Source: JBBREP01 sp036501845
GTDB taxonomy: Bacteria; Actinomycetota; Acidimicrobiia; IMCC26256; PALSA-610
Assembly: GCA_036501845.1 (NCBI GenBank)
Contig: DASXZO010000158.1
Span: forward strand, 1-19,026
Length of the DNA stretch: 19,026 nucleotides
Reading direction: 5' to 3'
This document shows, piece by piece, positions 1-7,274 of this stretch. The notes beneath the pieces are model-generated. The model did no database searches. It was not told the DNA's origin and saw only the letters and a list, made by a program, of their open reading frames with translations. Positions within the stretch are counted from its first letter, which is position 1. Every line of letters starts with the position of its first letter. The position numbers and the translations under genes were made by a program.

Positions 1-46
1 TTGCATATTGCAAGTCAAACGACGCATAGGTGGGGGAGAGCGCCGG

Positions 47-52
47 TAGGTT
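47..52 (+). promoter_or_regulatory. candidate -10 box (TAGGTT) for a leaderless start
   Basis: TAGGTT fits TANNNT and ends 8 nt before GTG 61. No SD is seen at the usual distance and no good -35 is visible. It is part of a pattern repeated at several other starts in the window. Confidence 0.35.
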
Positions 53-60
53 CGGCGGCC

Positions 61-954
61 GTGATCGTGCTGCTGCTCACCAGCCAGAACGAGGCTGAGA
101 TGCTGGCGTGGAACCTGCGGCACCATCTCGAGTGGGGCATCGATCGCATCGCGGTGGCCGACAACGCAAGCACCGACGGCACCCAAGACGTAATCCGCGG
201 GTTTGGCGACGCGGTGTCGAGCGTGGTGTTCGACGACTTCCATACGCGCCAGGCCGTGCGCATGCAGATGCTCGACGCGATCAAGGCGCGGCACGCGGTC
301 GACTGGGTGGGCGTGTCGGACACCGACGAGTTCTGGTTCGCGCCCGGCGTGCACATGCCCGACTTGCTTGCCGGCACGCCCGACGACGTGGTGGCGGTGA
401 ACTTCGACGCCAAGCTATTCGTGCCCACCGCGCTCGACGGCATCGACGGACCGGTGATGGCGCGCCGGCACTACCGCACCACGAACCAAGGCCCGCTGCA
501 CACCAGCTACGTGGCCGGCAAGTCGTTCTACCGGGCCGCATGGTTGCAAGCGATCGGCGACGAACATCTCGACCGTTCGGTGCCGCACGAGCGCTACCGC
601 CACGACGTTGCCGCGGTGCACCACTACATGGTGCGCGACGAGGACCAGTTCGTGCAGAAGGTGACGCGGCTCATCTCGTGGGCGCCCGACGAGCGCCGCG
701 GCCTCGGCGCGCGGCTGGCGTTACGCAGGCGCGCCGTCGACCCCCGTAGCCGCGAACTGCCGTCGTGGTCGGCGCCGTTCAAGAAGGAATGGTGGCGCGT
801 GTACCAGGAGGGCGGCGACAACGCCGTGCGCCGGTACTACCGCGAGCGCTACACCCTCTCGGCCGACGCCGTGACCGAGCACGTGACCGCCGGCGATCTC
901 GCGTTCGACGACGCCTTCGCCGACTACACCACCACCCGCCTCACCCAAAACTGA
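61..954 (+). CDS. GT2-like glycosyltransferase (Glyco_tranf_2_4 type)
   Basis: Probable GT-A fold glycosyltransferase of the family 2 relatives that open with a 'xxNExxxLxxWLxHHxxxGxDxIxVxDNxSxDGT' pattern. Here TSQNEAEMLAWNLRHH is followed by IAVADNASTDGT (about residues 30-41 from this start), and VSDTDEFW supplies the DxD-type metal/nucleotide-sugar motif. There is no membrane segment, so it is probably cytoplasmic. The frame stays open to a TTG at base 1. I prefer GTG at 61 because TAGGTT lies 8 nt upstream, matching other starts here, and the conserved fold begins at once; the longer 317-residue form cannot be excluded because the window edge hides what lies upstream. Codon usage matches the neighbours. 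The acceptor and sugar cannot be read from sequence. The stop codon runs into a 21-bp-arm hairpin that separates it from the convergent sulfotransferase gene. Confidence 0.8.
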   Translation: MIVLLLTSQNEAEMLAWNLRHHLEWGIDRIAVADNASTDGTQDVIRGFGDAVSSVVFDDFHTRQAVRMQMLDAIKARHAVDWVGVSDTDEFWFAPGVHMPDLLAGTPDDVVAVNFDAKLFVPTALDGIDGPVMARRHYRTTNQGPLHTSYVAGKSFYRAAWLQAIGDEHLDRSVPHERYRHDVAAVHHYMVRDEDQFVQKVTRLISWAPDERRGLGARLALRRRAVDPRSRELPSWSAPFKKEWWRVYQEGGDNAVRRYYRERYTLSADAVTEHVTAGDLAFDDAFADYTTTRLTQN

Positions 955-999
955 CGGGCGTCGTAAAGCGTCGCTATTCGACGCTTTACGACGCCCGTC
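953..999. repeat. perfect palindromic element, copy 1, likely bidirectional terminator
   Basis: Perfect inverted repeat with 21-nt arms and the 5-nt loop CTATT; the core left arm reads GGGCGTCGTAAAGCGTCG. It starts inside the TGA of the upstream glycosyltransferase gene and ends 5 nt before the TAA of the convergent sulfotransferase gene. Read leftward the hairpin is followed by AGTTTTG, and rightward by GCGGTTTATT, so it could end transcription both ways, though neither U-tract is long. The 41-nt core (956-996) matches the reverse complement of 16915-16955, inside proS, at 39 of 41 positions. It is therefore a dispersed element and not just a local terminator. Confidence 0.9.
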
Positions 1000-1004
1000 G
1001 CGGT

Positions 1005-2150
1005 TTATTCGGCGGCGTTGAAGGCGGCCATGTAGGGGGCGAAGCGCGTGCGCACGGTGTCGGCGTCGATGCCGAAATCGGCAAGCTCGTACGCGTGCGA
1101 GCCGTGCGATCCCGGTTCGTGCCTTCCCGCCCACGCAGTCACCCCGTTGCGCGACGCCTCCGACATGTCGAGCCCGATGCTCGAGTACGCGCGCGACAGC
1201 GCACCCACCGGATCGGTCTGCAGGTCGGTGAACGCGATGTCGGCGAAGCGATCGTCGCCGAAGCGCGCTCGGAACTCCATGGCGCGCTCCACCGCGATCC
1301 ACCACCGCTCGGTCATCTCTTCTCCGAGCGCGGCGGCATCGTCGCGATCGCTGCTCCAGCTCCGCGTGTAGTGCACGAGGCTGCACACCGACCCGAGCAC
1401 CTTCGCGGGATCACGGTGACTCCACAAGAAGCGCGCGTCGGGATACACGTCGAGCAGCGCGTCGAGAGCGAACATGTGCACCGGCGTCTTCAGGTGCCAC
1501 AAGCGCGGCGGGCAGTGCCACTGGAGCAACTGCAACACGCGGCGGTGGTACTCGTATGTGCCGCGCATGTCGCAGTCGATCACCCAGTCCATGTACGACG
1601 GCACACGCGCGGAGCCGTCGAAGTGCACGGTGCGGAACGTCATGCCCATGAGGTCCTGGCACTCGGTGGCCGTGGTTGCCTCCGAGTGATACATGGTCTG
1701 CATGAGCGGGAACATCTCGTTCATCATCGCCAGGCCCGCTTCGGTGGCGGCGATGCGCGGATCGGTGTGCTCGGTGGCGGTCTCGGGCGGCGGCACCGGC
1801 GCGCCCGACTCCCACAGCCGCAGCGAACGGAACTGCGGATCGGCCGCGACGAGTTGGCTCAACGCCGTGGTGCCGGTGCGCGGGAGACCGATCACGAACA
1901 CCGGACCTTCGATCTCCTGCTCGGCGATCTCGGGATGCTCGCGATACGTGGCCTCCACGCCGAGGCGCGCGCTCAGGTGAGCGGCGAGCCGGATCTGCTG
2001 CATCATCACACCGGCGTCGGTGAGGTCGGCTTCGCGGTTCATCGAGTCGACGAGACGAACGAGGCCTTCGCGGTAGTAGTCGTCGCCGAAGTCGTCGAGG
2101 CCGGTTTCGGTACGGGCCGCGTCCTCGAGCTGCGCCGCGTCGAGCGTCAT
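1005..2150 (-). CDS. sulfotransferase family protein (Sulfotransfer_3-like)
   Basis: A 381-residue PAPS-dependent-type sulfotransferase, predicted to move a sulfonate group from PAPS to an alcohol or sugar acceptor. The 5'-phosphosulfate loop is VIGLPRTGTT (residues 86-95), LKTPVH (220-225) follows, and the 3'-phosphate-binding segment is SHRDPAKVLGSVCSL (244-258). No signal peptide or membrane helix is seen. The start is the ATG at 2150, whose bases overlap the TGA of the upstream DUF1214 gene (ATGA, 2147-2150), implying translational coupling; the frame is open further upstream but only inside that gene. The gene ends 5 nt from the 953-999 hairpin. The coupled DUF1214 partner suggests a shared substrate or pathway, possibly a lipid or sterol-like acceptor, but the acceptor is not identifiable from sequence. 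Confidence 0.88.
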   Translation of the reverse strand: MTLDAAQLEDAARTETGLDDFGDDYYREGLVRLVDSMNREADLTDAGVMMQQIRLAAHLSARLGVEATYREHPEIAEQEIEGPVFVIGLPRTGTTALSQLVAADPQFRSLRLWESGAPVPPPETATEHTDPRIAATEAGLAMMNEMFPLMQTMYHSEATTATECQDLMGMTFRTVHFDGSARVPSYMDWVIDCDMRGTYEYHRRVLQLLQWHCPPRLWHLKTPVHMFALDALLDVYPDARFLWSHRDPAKVLGSVCSLVHYTRSWSSDRDDAAALGEEMTERWWIAVERAMEFRARFGDDRFADIAFTDLQTDPVGALSRAYSSIGLDMSEASRNGVTAWAGRHEPGSHGSHAYELADFGIDADTVRTRFAPYMAAFNAAE

Positions 2151-3391
2151 CGCACGAAGCGGCGGCTCACCGCGCGCCGCCGGGCGTCGAGCACCGTGGC
2201 GCGTTCCTCCGCCGACAGGCGCGCCGTGCCCACCGGCAGCGCGTCGACCACGCTCGCGAACGGCACCACGCGAGTGGTGGGTACCGGCGCGGTGTCGGTG
2301 CGCACGCACCGCAGGATCACCGGACCTTCACTGTGGCCGGCAGTGTCGAGCCAGTTGGCGACGCCAGGATCGCGGTGCGCGATCACCACGCGCACGATGC
2401 CGTCGTCGTCCACCACTGTTTGGTGCCCGTTGAGGCTCGACTGGTGGCGCGCGTAGTCGATGGTCTCCCACCACGGGTTGCCGAGCGAGTAGCTCCAGTA
2501 GAGACCGTTCGGCGGTTCCACCTCCACCACGAGCGCCTCGTCGTCGGCGAGCTGCCACGAGCCCATCACCGGGCGGTTCTCGGCGGCCGCGCCCATCGCA
2601 GTGCCGTCGTAGGGAGGGTTGAACGTGTTCGGACGTTCGGGCCGCGCGAACTGCAGGAAGAAGTCGAGGTTCGCTTCCACGAAGTCGCCGAGCGCCACGA
2701 GCTGGCGCGCCATCGCGGTGCGCGGGTCGTTGTCGCCGCCGCGCGCCGCCGAGCCGGCAGCCGCCTCCGGCCCGTCGATCTGCTCGATCGACAGCGACGA
2801 CGCCACCTCGGTGTCCCAGTCGTAGAAGAAGTGGCGGATCACGAGCGCGGTGGCGTTGTCGGCCACCTGCATCCAGTTCCCGGGGCGCTCCTCGGGCGAC
2901 AGGATGATCTCGAAGTTGCCGTCGGCGTCGCGCTCGATCTCGTCGAGCAGCACATTGGCCGTGGTCGCCATCCCGGCCATCGTCTGCAGCCCCACGTAGC
3001 GCGCCGAGCCGCGGTTGCCCCACAGCCGGTACGACGCGCCGCCGCGCAGGCCCGCGCCCATGTAGATGCAGTCGGGGCAGTCCATGCCCCACTTGAACAC
3101 CGCGTCGGTGTTCGACGGCCGGATCGCGAGCACCGACCCCGAGTCGCGCCGCAGCGCCTCGTCGATGCCGGTCCAGAGGAGCACGAGCAGGTGCTTGAAG
3201 CCGGCCGCGACGTCGGCGGGATTGTGGGGCATGGCGTCGGACCGCACCGTCTCCGACACCTTCTGGAGCTTGCCCAGCAGGTACGTCCATGCCGCGCCCG
3301 ACTCGAGGTCGTCGGCGGTTGCGTCGCCGGCACGCGCCGCCTCGCGCAGCGACGACGGCATCCACGCCGGGCTCACGAATCCCTCGCTCAT
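2147..3391 (-). CDS. DUF1214 domain-containing protein
   Basis: A 414-residue protein whose C-terminal part matches the DUF1214 pattern: WSYSLGNPWWETIDY (299-313), then NGHQTVVDDDG and the near-terminal signature ANWLDTAGHSEGPVILR (345-361). The N-terminal part is less familiar. A CPDC pair (105-108) sits in WGMDCPDCIYMGAG and could bind metal or form a disulfide, but that is only a possibility. No signal peptide or membrane helix is obvious. The ATG at 3391 is preceded by AAGGGTGG about 10 nt upstream as a weak SD. It is first of a two-gene unit with the sulfotransferase downstream, overlapping by ATGA. The biochemical function of DUF1214 proteins is not established. The family recognition is from motif memory and would be confirmed by a Pfam PF06742 search. 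Confidence 0.82.
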   Translation of the reverse strand: MSEGFVSPAWMPSSLREAARAGDATADDLESGAAWTYLLGKLQKVSETVRSDAMPHNPADVAAGFKHLLVLLWTGIDEALRRDSGSVLAIRPSNTDAVFKWGMDCPDCIYMGAGLRGGASYRLWGNRGSARYVGLQTMAGMATTANVLLDEIERDADGNFEIILSPEERPGNWMQVADNATALVIRHFFYDWDTEVASSLSIEQIDGPEAAAGSAARGGDNDPRTAMARQLVALGDFVEANLDFFLQFARPERPNTFNPPYDGTAMGAAAENRPVMGSWQLADDEALVVEVEPPNGLYWSYSLGNPWWETIDYARHQSSLNGHQTVVDDDGIVRVVIAHRDPGVANWLDTAGHSEGPVILRCVRTDTAPVPTTRVVPFASVVDALPVGTARLSAEERATVLDARRRAVSRRFVR

Positions 3392-3440
3392 CGCAGCGTG
3401 CCACCCTTCACGATTCGCCCCAGCCGGACGAGCCCGTGTT

Positions 3441-3446
3441 TATCAT
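3441..3446 (+). promoter_or_regulatory. candidate -10 box (TATCAT), leaderless start of second sulfotransferase
   Basis: TATCAT fits TANNNT and is 7 nt before ATG 3454, in the 62-bp gap between divergent genes. There is no SD before that ATG. No convincing -35 is visible, as is common in actinobacterial promoters. Confidence 0.4.
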
Positions 3447-3453
3447 CGGCGCG

Positions 3454-4455
3454 ATGTCCGACGCCCGCCTGGTGCTGATCATCGGCTCGCCGCGGTCGGG
3501 CACCACGTGGCTGCAGATGCTGCTCGGCGCGCATCCCGCGGTGGCATCACCGCAGGAAACCGATCTCTTCCGCATGTATCTGCAGCCTCTCGCGCAGTCG
3601 TGGGACCGCCAGGTGGAGTGGCTGCGCGACACCTCCAACGACCGTCGCCGCAAAGGACTGCCCACGGTGGTCGACGCCGCGCGCTTCCACGAGCTCGGGC
3701 ACGACTTTGTGGCGGCCACGATCGACGAAGTGCGGGCGCGCAAGCCGGGCTCGCACATCGTGGTGGAGAAGAGCCCTGGGCACAGCACGTGCACCGACGT
3801 GATCGAGCGCTTCTGGCCCGAGGCGACGTTCATCCACGTGATCCGCGACGGTCGCGACGTGGCCGCGTCGCTCGTGGCCGCCTCCACCGAGTTCGGCCGC
3901 AACTTCGCGCCGGGAAGCGTGGGGCGCGCAGCACGAATGTGGCGCACGCGGCTCGACGGCGCGCGCCAGGCGAAGGACGCACCCGGCGGCTACATCGAGG
4001 TTCGCTACGAAGAGCTCCACACCGATGGCGCCGCCACCTTGCAACGCGCGTACGCGGCGTGCGGGCTCGAAGTGTCGCTCGACGACTGCGCGGCAACGGT
4101 GCAACAGTTCGCATTCGACAAGGTGTCGGCGTCGGGAGCAGTGGCCACGTCGATCATCACGGGCGGCGAGTTCGACGGTGACGCGCGCACGCGCGTCGAG
4201 CCTCGAGGCTTCTTCCGCAAAGGCGTGGCCGGCGGGTGGCGTGACGACTGGGAGTTCCCGCAGCGCCACGACTTCGACGCCGCCGCCGGCGACATGCTGA
4301 TCGAGCTCGGCTACGAGCGCGACCACACATGGGTGGGCCACGGTCGTGCCCGCCACCACTGGAAAGAGGCCTCGGCGCGCCGAACCGCGACGCTGCTGCG
4401 CCGCGCCGCCAAGCGCATCGACCGCCTCGCCGCGCCCGACACCAACGACGACTGA
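3454..4455 (+). CDS. sulfotransferase family protein
   Basis: A 333-residue sulfotransferase with the P-loop-like IIGSPRSGTTWLQ (9-21) that binds the 5'-phosphosulfate of PAPS, VVEKSPGHS (103-111) in the usual second position, and the 3'-phosphate-binding segment FIHVIRDGRDVAASLV (126-141). This arrangement is typical of bacterial carbohydrate or glycolipid sulfotransferases. The frame is open far upstream, but ATG 3454 is the natural start: the fold begins directly after it and a TANNNT box lies 7 nt before it. It is divergent from the DUF1214 gene and convergent with the methyltransferase gene ending at 4474. It belongs to the same broad family as the product of 1005-2150 but differs clearly in length and motif detail, so it is not a recent duplicate. 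The acceptor is unknown. Confidence 0.87.
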   Translation: MSDARLVLIIGSPRSGTTWLQMLLGAHPAVASPQETDLFRMYLQPLAQSWDRQVEWLRDTSNDRRRKGLPTVVDAARFHELGHDFVAATIDEVRARKPGSHIVVEKSPGHSTCTDVIERFWPEATFIHVIRDGRDVAASLVAASTEFGRNFAPGSVGRAARMWRTRLDGARQAKDAPGGYIEVRYEELHTDGAATLQRAYAACGLEVSLDDCAATVQQFAFDKVSASGAVATSIITGGEFDGDARTRVEPRGFFRKGVAGGWRDDWEFPQRHDFDAAAGDMLIELGYERDHTWVGHGRARHHWKEASARRTATLLRRAAKRIDRLAAPDTNDD

Positions 4456-4473
4456 CGTCGCGGGGCCCAACAG

Positions 4474-5208
4474 TTACGAGGCCTTGCGGAGCACCACCCG
4501 GTGGAGCGGGCTCCCGGGGATCGAGTCGAGGGCCTGTTCGACGGTCGCCACGCCGGCGAGCTCGTTGCCCATGTCGATGCGGGTGTCGCGGCGCCACACG
4601 ACGAAGCGGCCGTGCTCGCAACGCAGGTTCCACTGGTGGAGGCCGAGGTAGTTCTCCTCCTCGGCTTCGTCGGGCGCGTGCTCGAGCATCGCCACGCCGC
4701 CCGGCTTCACGATCTTGACGATCTCGCGGATGGCGGCGGGCGGGTCGTAGCTGTGGTCCAGCGTGTTACGCGCGTAGGCGAGGTCGAACGCGTTCTCGCC
4801 GAACTTCGCCGACAGCTTCTCGGAGTCGCACTGCTCGGTCCACACGGGCGGCTCGATGCCGGCCCGGCGGAGCACGCCCTGGTACTCGTCGCCGAGCGCG
4901 TCGACGGCAGTGTTCTCGACCGTGCAGCCCGGCAGCTTCTTGCCGACGCAGGAGATGAGACCGGCGCCCACGTCGATCACCTTGATCGTGGAGCCCGCCG
5001 GCGCGTTCACCAGCTCGGCGAGCGGCGCGTACAACGGCTGATCGGGGTCGAAGCGGTCGTTCAGCTGCTGCCAGTTCTTGATCGTGCGCTCCCAGAAGCG
5101 CACCTCGCTGTCGAGCGCGGCCTTCCACGCGTCGGCCACGGGTCGGCGGGCGCGGCTGCGGCGCTCGTACGACTGCAGCACCTTGATCGCCCGCCCAGTG
5201 ACTGTCAC
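4474..5208 (-). CDS. class I SAM-dependent methyltransferase
   Basis: A 244-residue soluble protein with a Rossmann-type SAM-binding motif I, KVIDVGAGLISCVG (76-89), a following acidic segment, and a motif IV/V region, FDLAYARNTLDHSYDP (141-156), then IVKPGGVAMLEH as in methyltransferases of the Methyltransf_11/25 group. The start is GTG 5208, supported by a strong SD (GAGGAGG, 5214-5220) 5 nt away; an ATG at 5212 is out of frame. It lies head-to-head with another methyltransferase gene (start 5309) and tail-to-tail with the sulfotransferase gene, 18 bp apart, with no strong terminator. The substrate is unknown; the company of glycosyltransferases and sulfotransferases makes a glycan or lipid acceptor plausible but unproven. 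Confidence 0.85.
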   Translation of the reverse strand: MTVTGRAIKVLQSYERRSRARRPVADAWKAALDSEVRFWERTIKNWQQLNDRFDPDQPLYAPLAELVNAPAGSTIKVIDVGAGLISCVGKKLPGCTVENTAVDALGDEYQGVLRRAGIEPPVWTEQCDSEKLSAKFGENAFDLAYARNTLDHSYDPPAAIREIVKIVKPGGVAMLEHAPDEAEEENYLGLHQWNLRCEHGRFVVWRRDTRIDMGNELAGVATVEQALDSIPGSPLHRVVLRKAS

Positions 5209-5213
5209 GCATG

Positions 5214-5220
5214 CCTCCTC
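5214..5220 (-). promoter_or_regulatory. strong ribosome binding site deciding the GTG start at 5208
   Basis: On the minus strand GAGGAGG is followed by CATGC and then GTG, a 5-nt spacer. It favours the in-frame GTG over the nearby out-of-frame ATG. Confidence 0.75.
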
Positions 5221-5294
5221 TGCAGCGGAGCGGCAGAGTAGTCAAGCCGCCCACACCACTGTGACACGAGGAGATTGCGGCGCCGCGACCCGTA

Positions 5295-5300
5295 TATCGT
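5295..5300 (+). promoter_or_regulatory. candidate -10 box (TATCGT), leaderless start
   Basis: TATCGT fits TANNNT and is 8 nt before GTG 5309. There is no SD upstream of this GTG. It sits in the 100-bp gap between divergent methyltransferase genes. Confidence 0.38.
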
Positions 5301-5308
5301 CTCGCCGC

Positions 5309-6034
5309 GTGCCGCCGCTGACCGCTTCGGATTGGGTACCTCCCGCGCTCGCACGCGCCGTGAAGCGCATGCGTGCCGCGCGGTCGGCGGGGCCGGTCGC
5401 GTCGACACCCGCGGCCGCGCCGACATCGGCGCGCGCGCCCGGAGTCGGGAGCGCGGCGTCGGAGTTCGGTGCCGACTTCTATGACGAGTCGTTCGAGCGC
5501 GAAGACCGCTGGAGGCGCCCCTACTGGGAGCTGCAGTGGTACGGCTCGTGGACCGCGATCGCCGAACGCATCACCGCGGCATCGAGCGACCCTGCGGTGC
5601 TCGACATGGGCTGCGGCGCCGGCCATTTCGCGGCGTTGCTGCACGACCGTGGCGTGCGCCGGTTCACGGGATTCGACTTCAGCGAGAAGCGCCTCGACTA
5701 CGCCAAGGCGCTCGTTCCCGACTACGAGTTCGTGATGGCCGACGCCTACACCACCGACCTGTTCGCCGAAGCCACGTACGACTCAGTGGTGTGCACGGAG
5801 TTCCTCGAGCACCTCGACCGCGACGTGGAAGTGCTGCAGCGCATCCGGAGCGGCGCGCGTGTGCTCGGCACGGTGCCGAACTACGACGCCGAGGCCCACG
5901 TGCGCGTGTTCCCCACCAAGGACGCGGTGGTGGAACGCTACGGCGTGGTGCTGCGCGACATCCGGGTCGACCAGGTGCACAACACCACCGGCACCGCCGA
6001 ATGGCTCATGGACGGCATCGTCAGTCGGAGCTGA
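5309..6034 (+). CDS. class I SAM-dependent methyltransferase (Methyltransf_11/23-like)
   Basis: A 241-residue protein. An Ala/Pro-rich N-terminal 50 residues is followed by a conserved block with FYDESFEREDRWRRPYW, the SAM motif I AVLDMGCGAGHFAAL (96-110), the acidic ribose-binding segment FTGFDFSEKRLDYAK, and motif IV VCTEFLEHLDRD (161-172). No membrane segments. The frame extends upstream, but GTG 5309 is chosen because the upstream stretch overlaps the divergent gene and a TANNNT box lies 8 nt before it. Its 3' end overlaps the 3' end of the convergent cysN by 14 bp (6021-6034), so no terminator separates the two. Methylation target unknown; similar methyltransferases often sit in cell-envelope polysaccharide clusters. 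Confidence 0.84.
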   Translation: MPPLTASDWVPPALARAVKRMRAARSAGPVASTPAAAPTSARAPGVGSAASEFGADFYDESFEREDRWRRPYWELQWYGSWTAIAERITAASSDPAVLDMGCGAGHFAALLHDRGVRRFTGFDFSEKRLDYAKALVPDYEFVMADAYTTDLFAEATYDSVVCTEFLEHLDRDVEVLQRIRSGARVLGTVPNYDAEAHVRVFPTKDAVVERYGVVLRDIRVDQVHNTTGTAEWLMDGIVSRS

Positions 6035-7274
6035 TGATCATGCCGGCGCCGACCGTCTCGTTCGTGCCCTCGTCGACGAGGATGAACGAGCCGGTGCTCT
6101 GGTTGCGCCGGTACTCGTCTACGAACAGCGGCAGCGTGGTGCGCAGCTTGACGCGGCCGATGTCGTTCAACCGCAGTTGCTGGCAGCTCTCGTCGCGCGA
6201 CAGCGTGTTGACGTCGAGGCGGTAGCGGAGGTCGGTCACTTTGGCCCGCGCCCAGCGGGTGGTGTGCTTGATCGCGAACACCTTGTCGGCCTCGAGCGCG
6301 CGGTCGGGGCTGAACCAACAGATCTGGGCTTCGATGTCCTGGGTGACGGCCGGCTGGTTGTTGGTGCGGCAGAGCATGTCGCCGCGGCTGATGTCGATCT
6401 GGTCGCGCAGCCGGATTGTGACCGAGCTGGGCGGGAACGCCTCGTCGACCGATTCGCCGAAGCGGTCGATGGCCTCGATCGTGGTGGTGAAGCCCGACGG
6501 CAGCACCACGACTTCGTCGCCGGGACGGAAGATGCCGCCGGCCACCACACCCGCGTACCCGCGGTAGTCGTGGTGTTCGTGGCTCATCGGCCGGATCACG
6601 AGCTGCACGGGGAAGCGCGGGTCGATGAGGTTGCGGTCGGAGCCGATGTACACGTGCTCGAGGTGATGGAGCAACGTGGGGCCGTCGTACCAGGGCGTGT
6701 TGTCGGACTTGCTCGTGACGTTGTCGCCGAGCAGCGCCGACACCGGGATGAAGCTGAGGTCGTCGATGTCGAGCTTGGCTGCGAAGTCGGTGAACTCCGC
6801 GCAGATCGAGTCGAAGCGACGCTCGTCGTAGTCGACGAGGTCGAGCTTGTTGACGCAGAGCACGAGGTGCTTCACCTGCAGCAGCGACGCGATCACCGCG
6901 TGGCGACGGCTCTGCTCGACTACACCGTTGCGCGCGTCGACGAGCACCAGCGCGAGGTCGGCCGTGGACGCGCCCGTGACCATGTTGCGCGTGTACTGGA
7001 TGTGGCCGGGCGTGTCGGCGATGATGAACTTGCGGCGCGGCGTGGCGAAGTAGCGGTACGCCACGTCGATCGTGATGCCCTGCTCGCGTTCGGCGCGCAG
7101 GCCGTCGGTGAGCAGCGCGAGGTTCGTGTAGTCGAACCCGCGGTCGCGCGACGAGCGCTCGACCGATTCGAGTTGGTCCTCGAAGATCGCCTTGGTCTCG
7201 AGCAGGAGCCGGCCGATCAGCGTGCTCTTGCCGTCGTCGACTGAGCCCGCAGTAGCGAAGCGGAGCATCTCCAT
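6021..7274 (-). CDS. cysN: sulfate adenylyltransferase large (GTPase) subunit
   Basis: GTPase subunit of ATP sulfurylase. With CysD it couples GTP hydrolysis to formation of adenylyl sulfate (APS) from ATP and sulfate in the cytoplasm. An EF-Tu-like GTPase domain comes first: G1 GSVDDGKS (10-17), switch region EREQGITID (62-70), G3 DTPGH (87-91), G4 NKLD (142-145). Two beta-barrel domains follow. At 417 residues it ends where standalone CysN proteins end; there is no C-terminal CysC (APS kinase) domain as in the CysNC fusions of many actinobacteria. ATG 7274 abuts the TAA of cysD with zero spacing, and an AAGGAGG SD lies inside the end of cysD. The 3' end overlaps the convergent methyltransferase gene by 14 bp. 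Confidence 0.97.
   Translation of the reverse strand: MEMLRFATAGSVDDGKSTLIGRLLLETKAIFEDQLESVERSSRDRGFDYTNLALLTDGLRAEREQGITIDVAYRYFATPRRKFIIADTPGHIQYTRNMVTGASTADLALVLVDARNGVVEQSRRHAVIASLLQVKHLVLCVNKLDLVDYDERRFDSICAEFTDFAAKLDIDDLSFIPVSALLGDNVTSKSDNTPWYDGPTLLHHLEHVYIGSDRNLIDPRFPVQLVIRPMSHEHHDYRGYAGVVAGGIFRPGDEVVVLPSGFTTTIEAIDRFGESVDEAFPPSSVTIRLRDQIDISRGDMLCRTNNQPAVTQDIEAQICWFSPDRALEADKVFAIKHTTRWARAKVTDLRYRLDVNTLSRDESCQQLRLNDIGRVKLRTTLPLFVDEYRRNQSTGSFILVDEGTNETVGAGMIISSD

Noticed and set aside
765..2456. A 563-codon plus-strand frame over the sulfotransferase and DUF1214 genes
   Set aside because: Antisense to two well-recognised genes, Arg/His/Val-rich, and it runs through the 953-999 palindrome. 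It is a codon-bias shadow.
4446..4460. CGACG-ACTGA-CGTCG stem at the end of the second sulfotransferase gene
   Set aside because: Only 5 bp, no T-run, and CGACG is very common in this DNA.
5859..7244. A 461-codon plus-strand frame opposite cysN
   Set aside because: cysN is unmistakable; this frame shows only the Val/Asp/Glu/Arg bias of antisense high-GC coding DNA.
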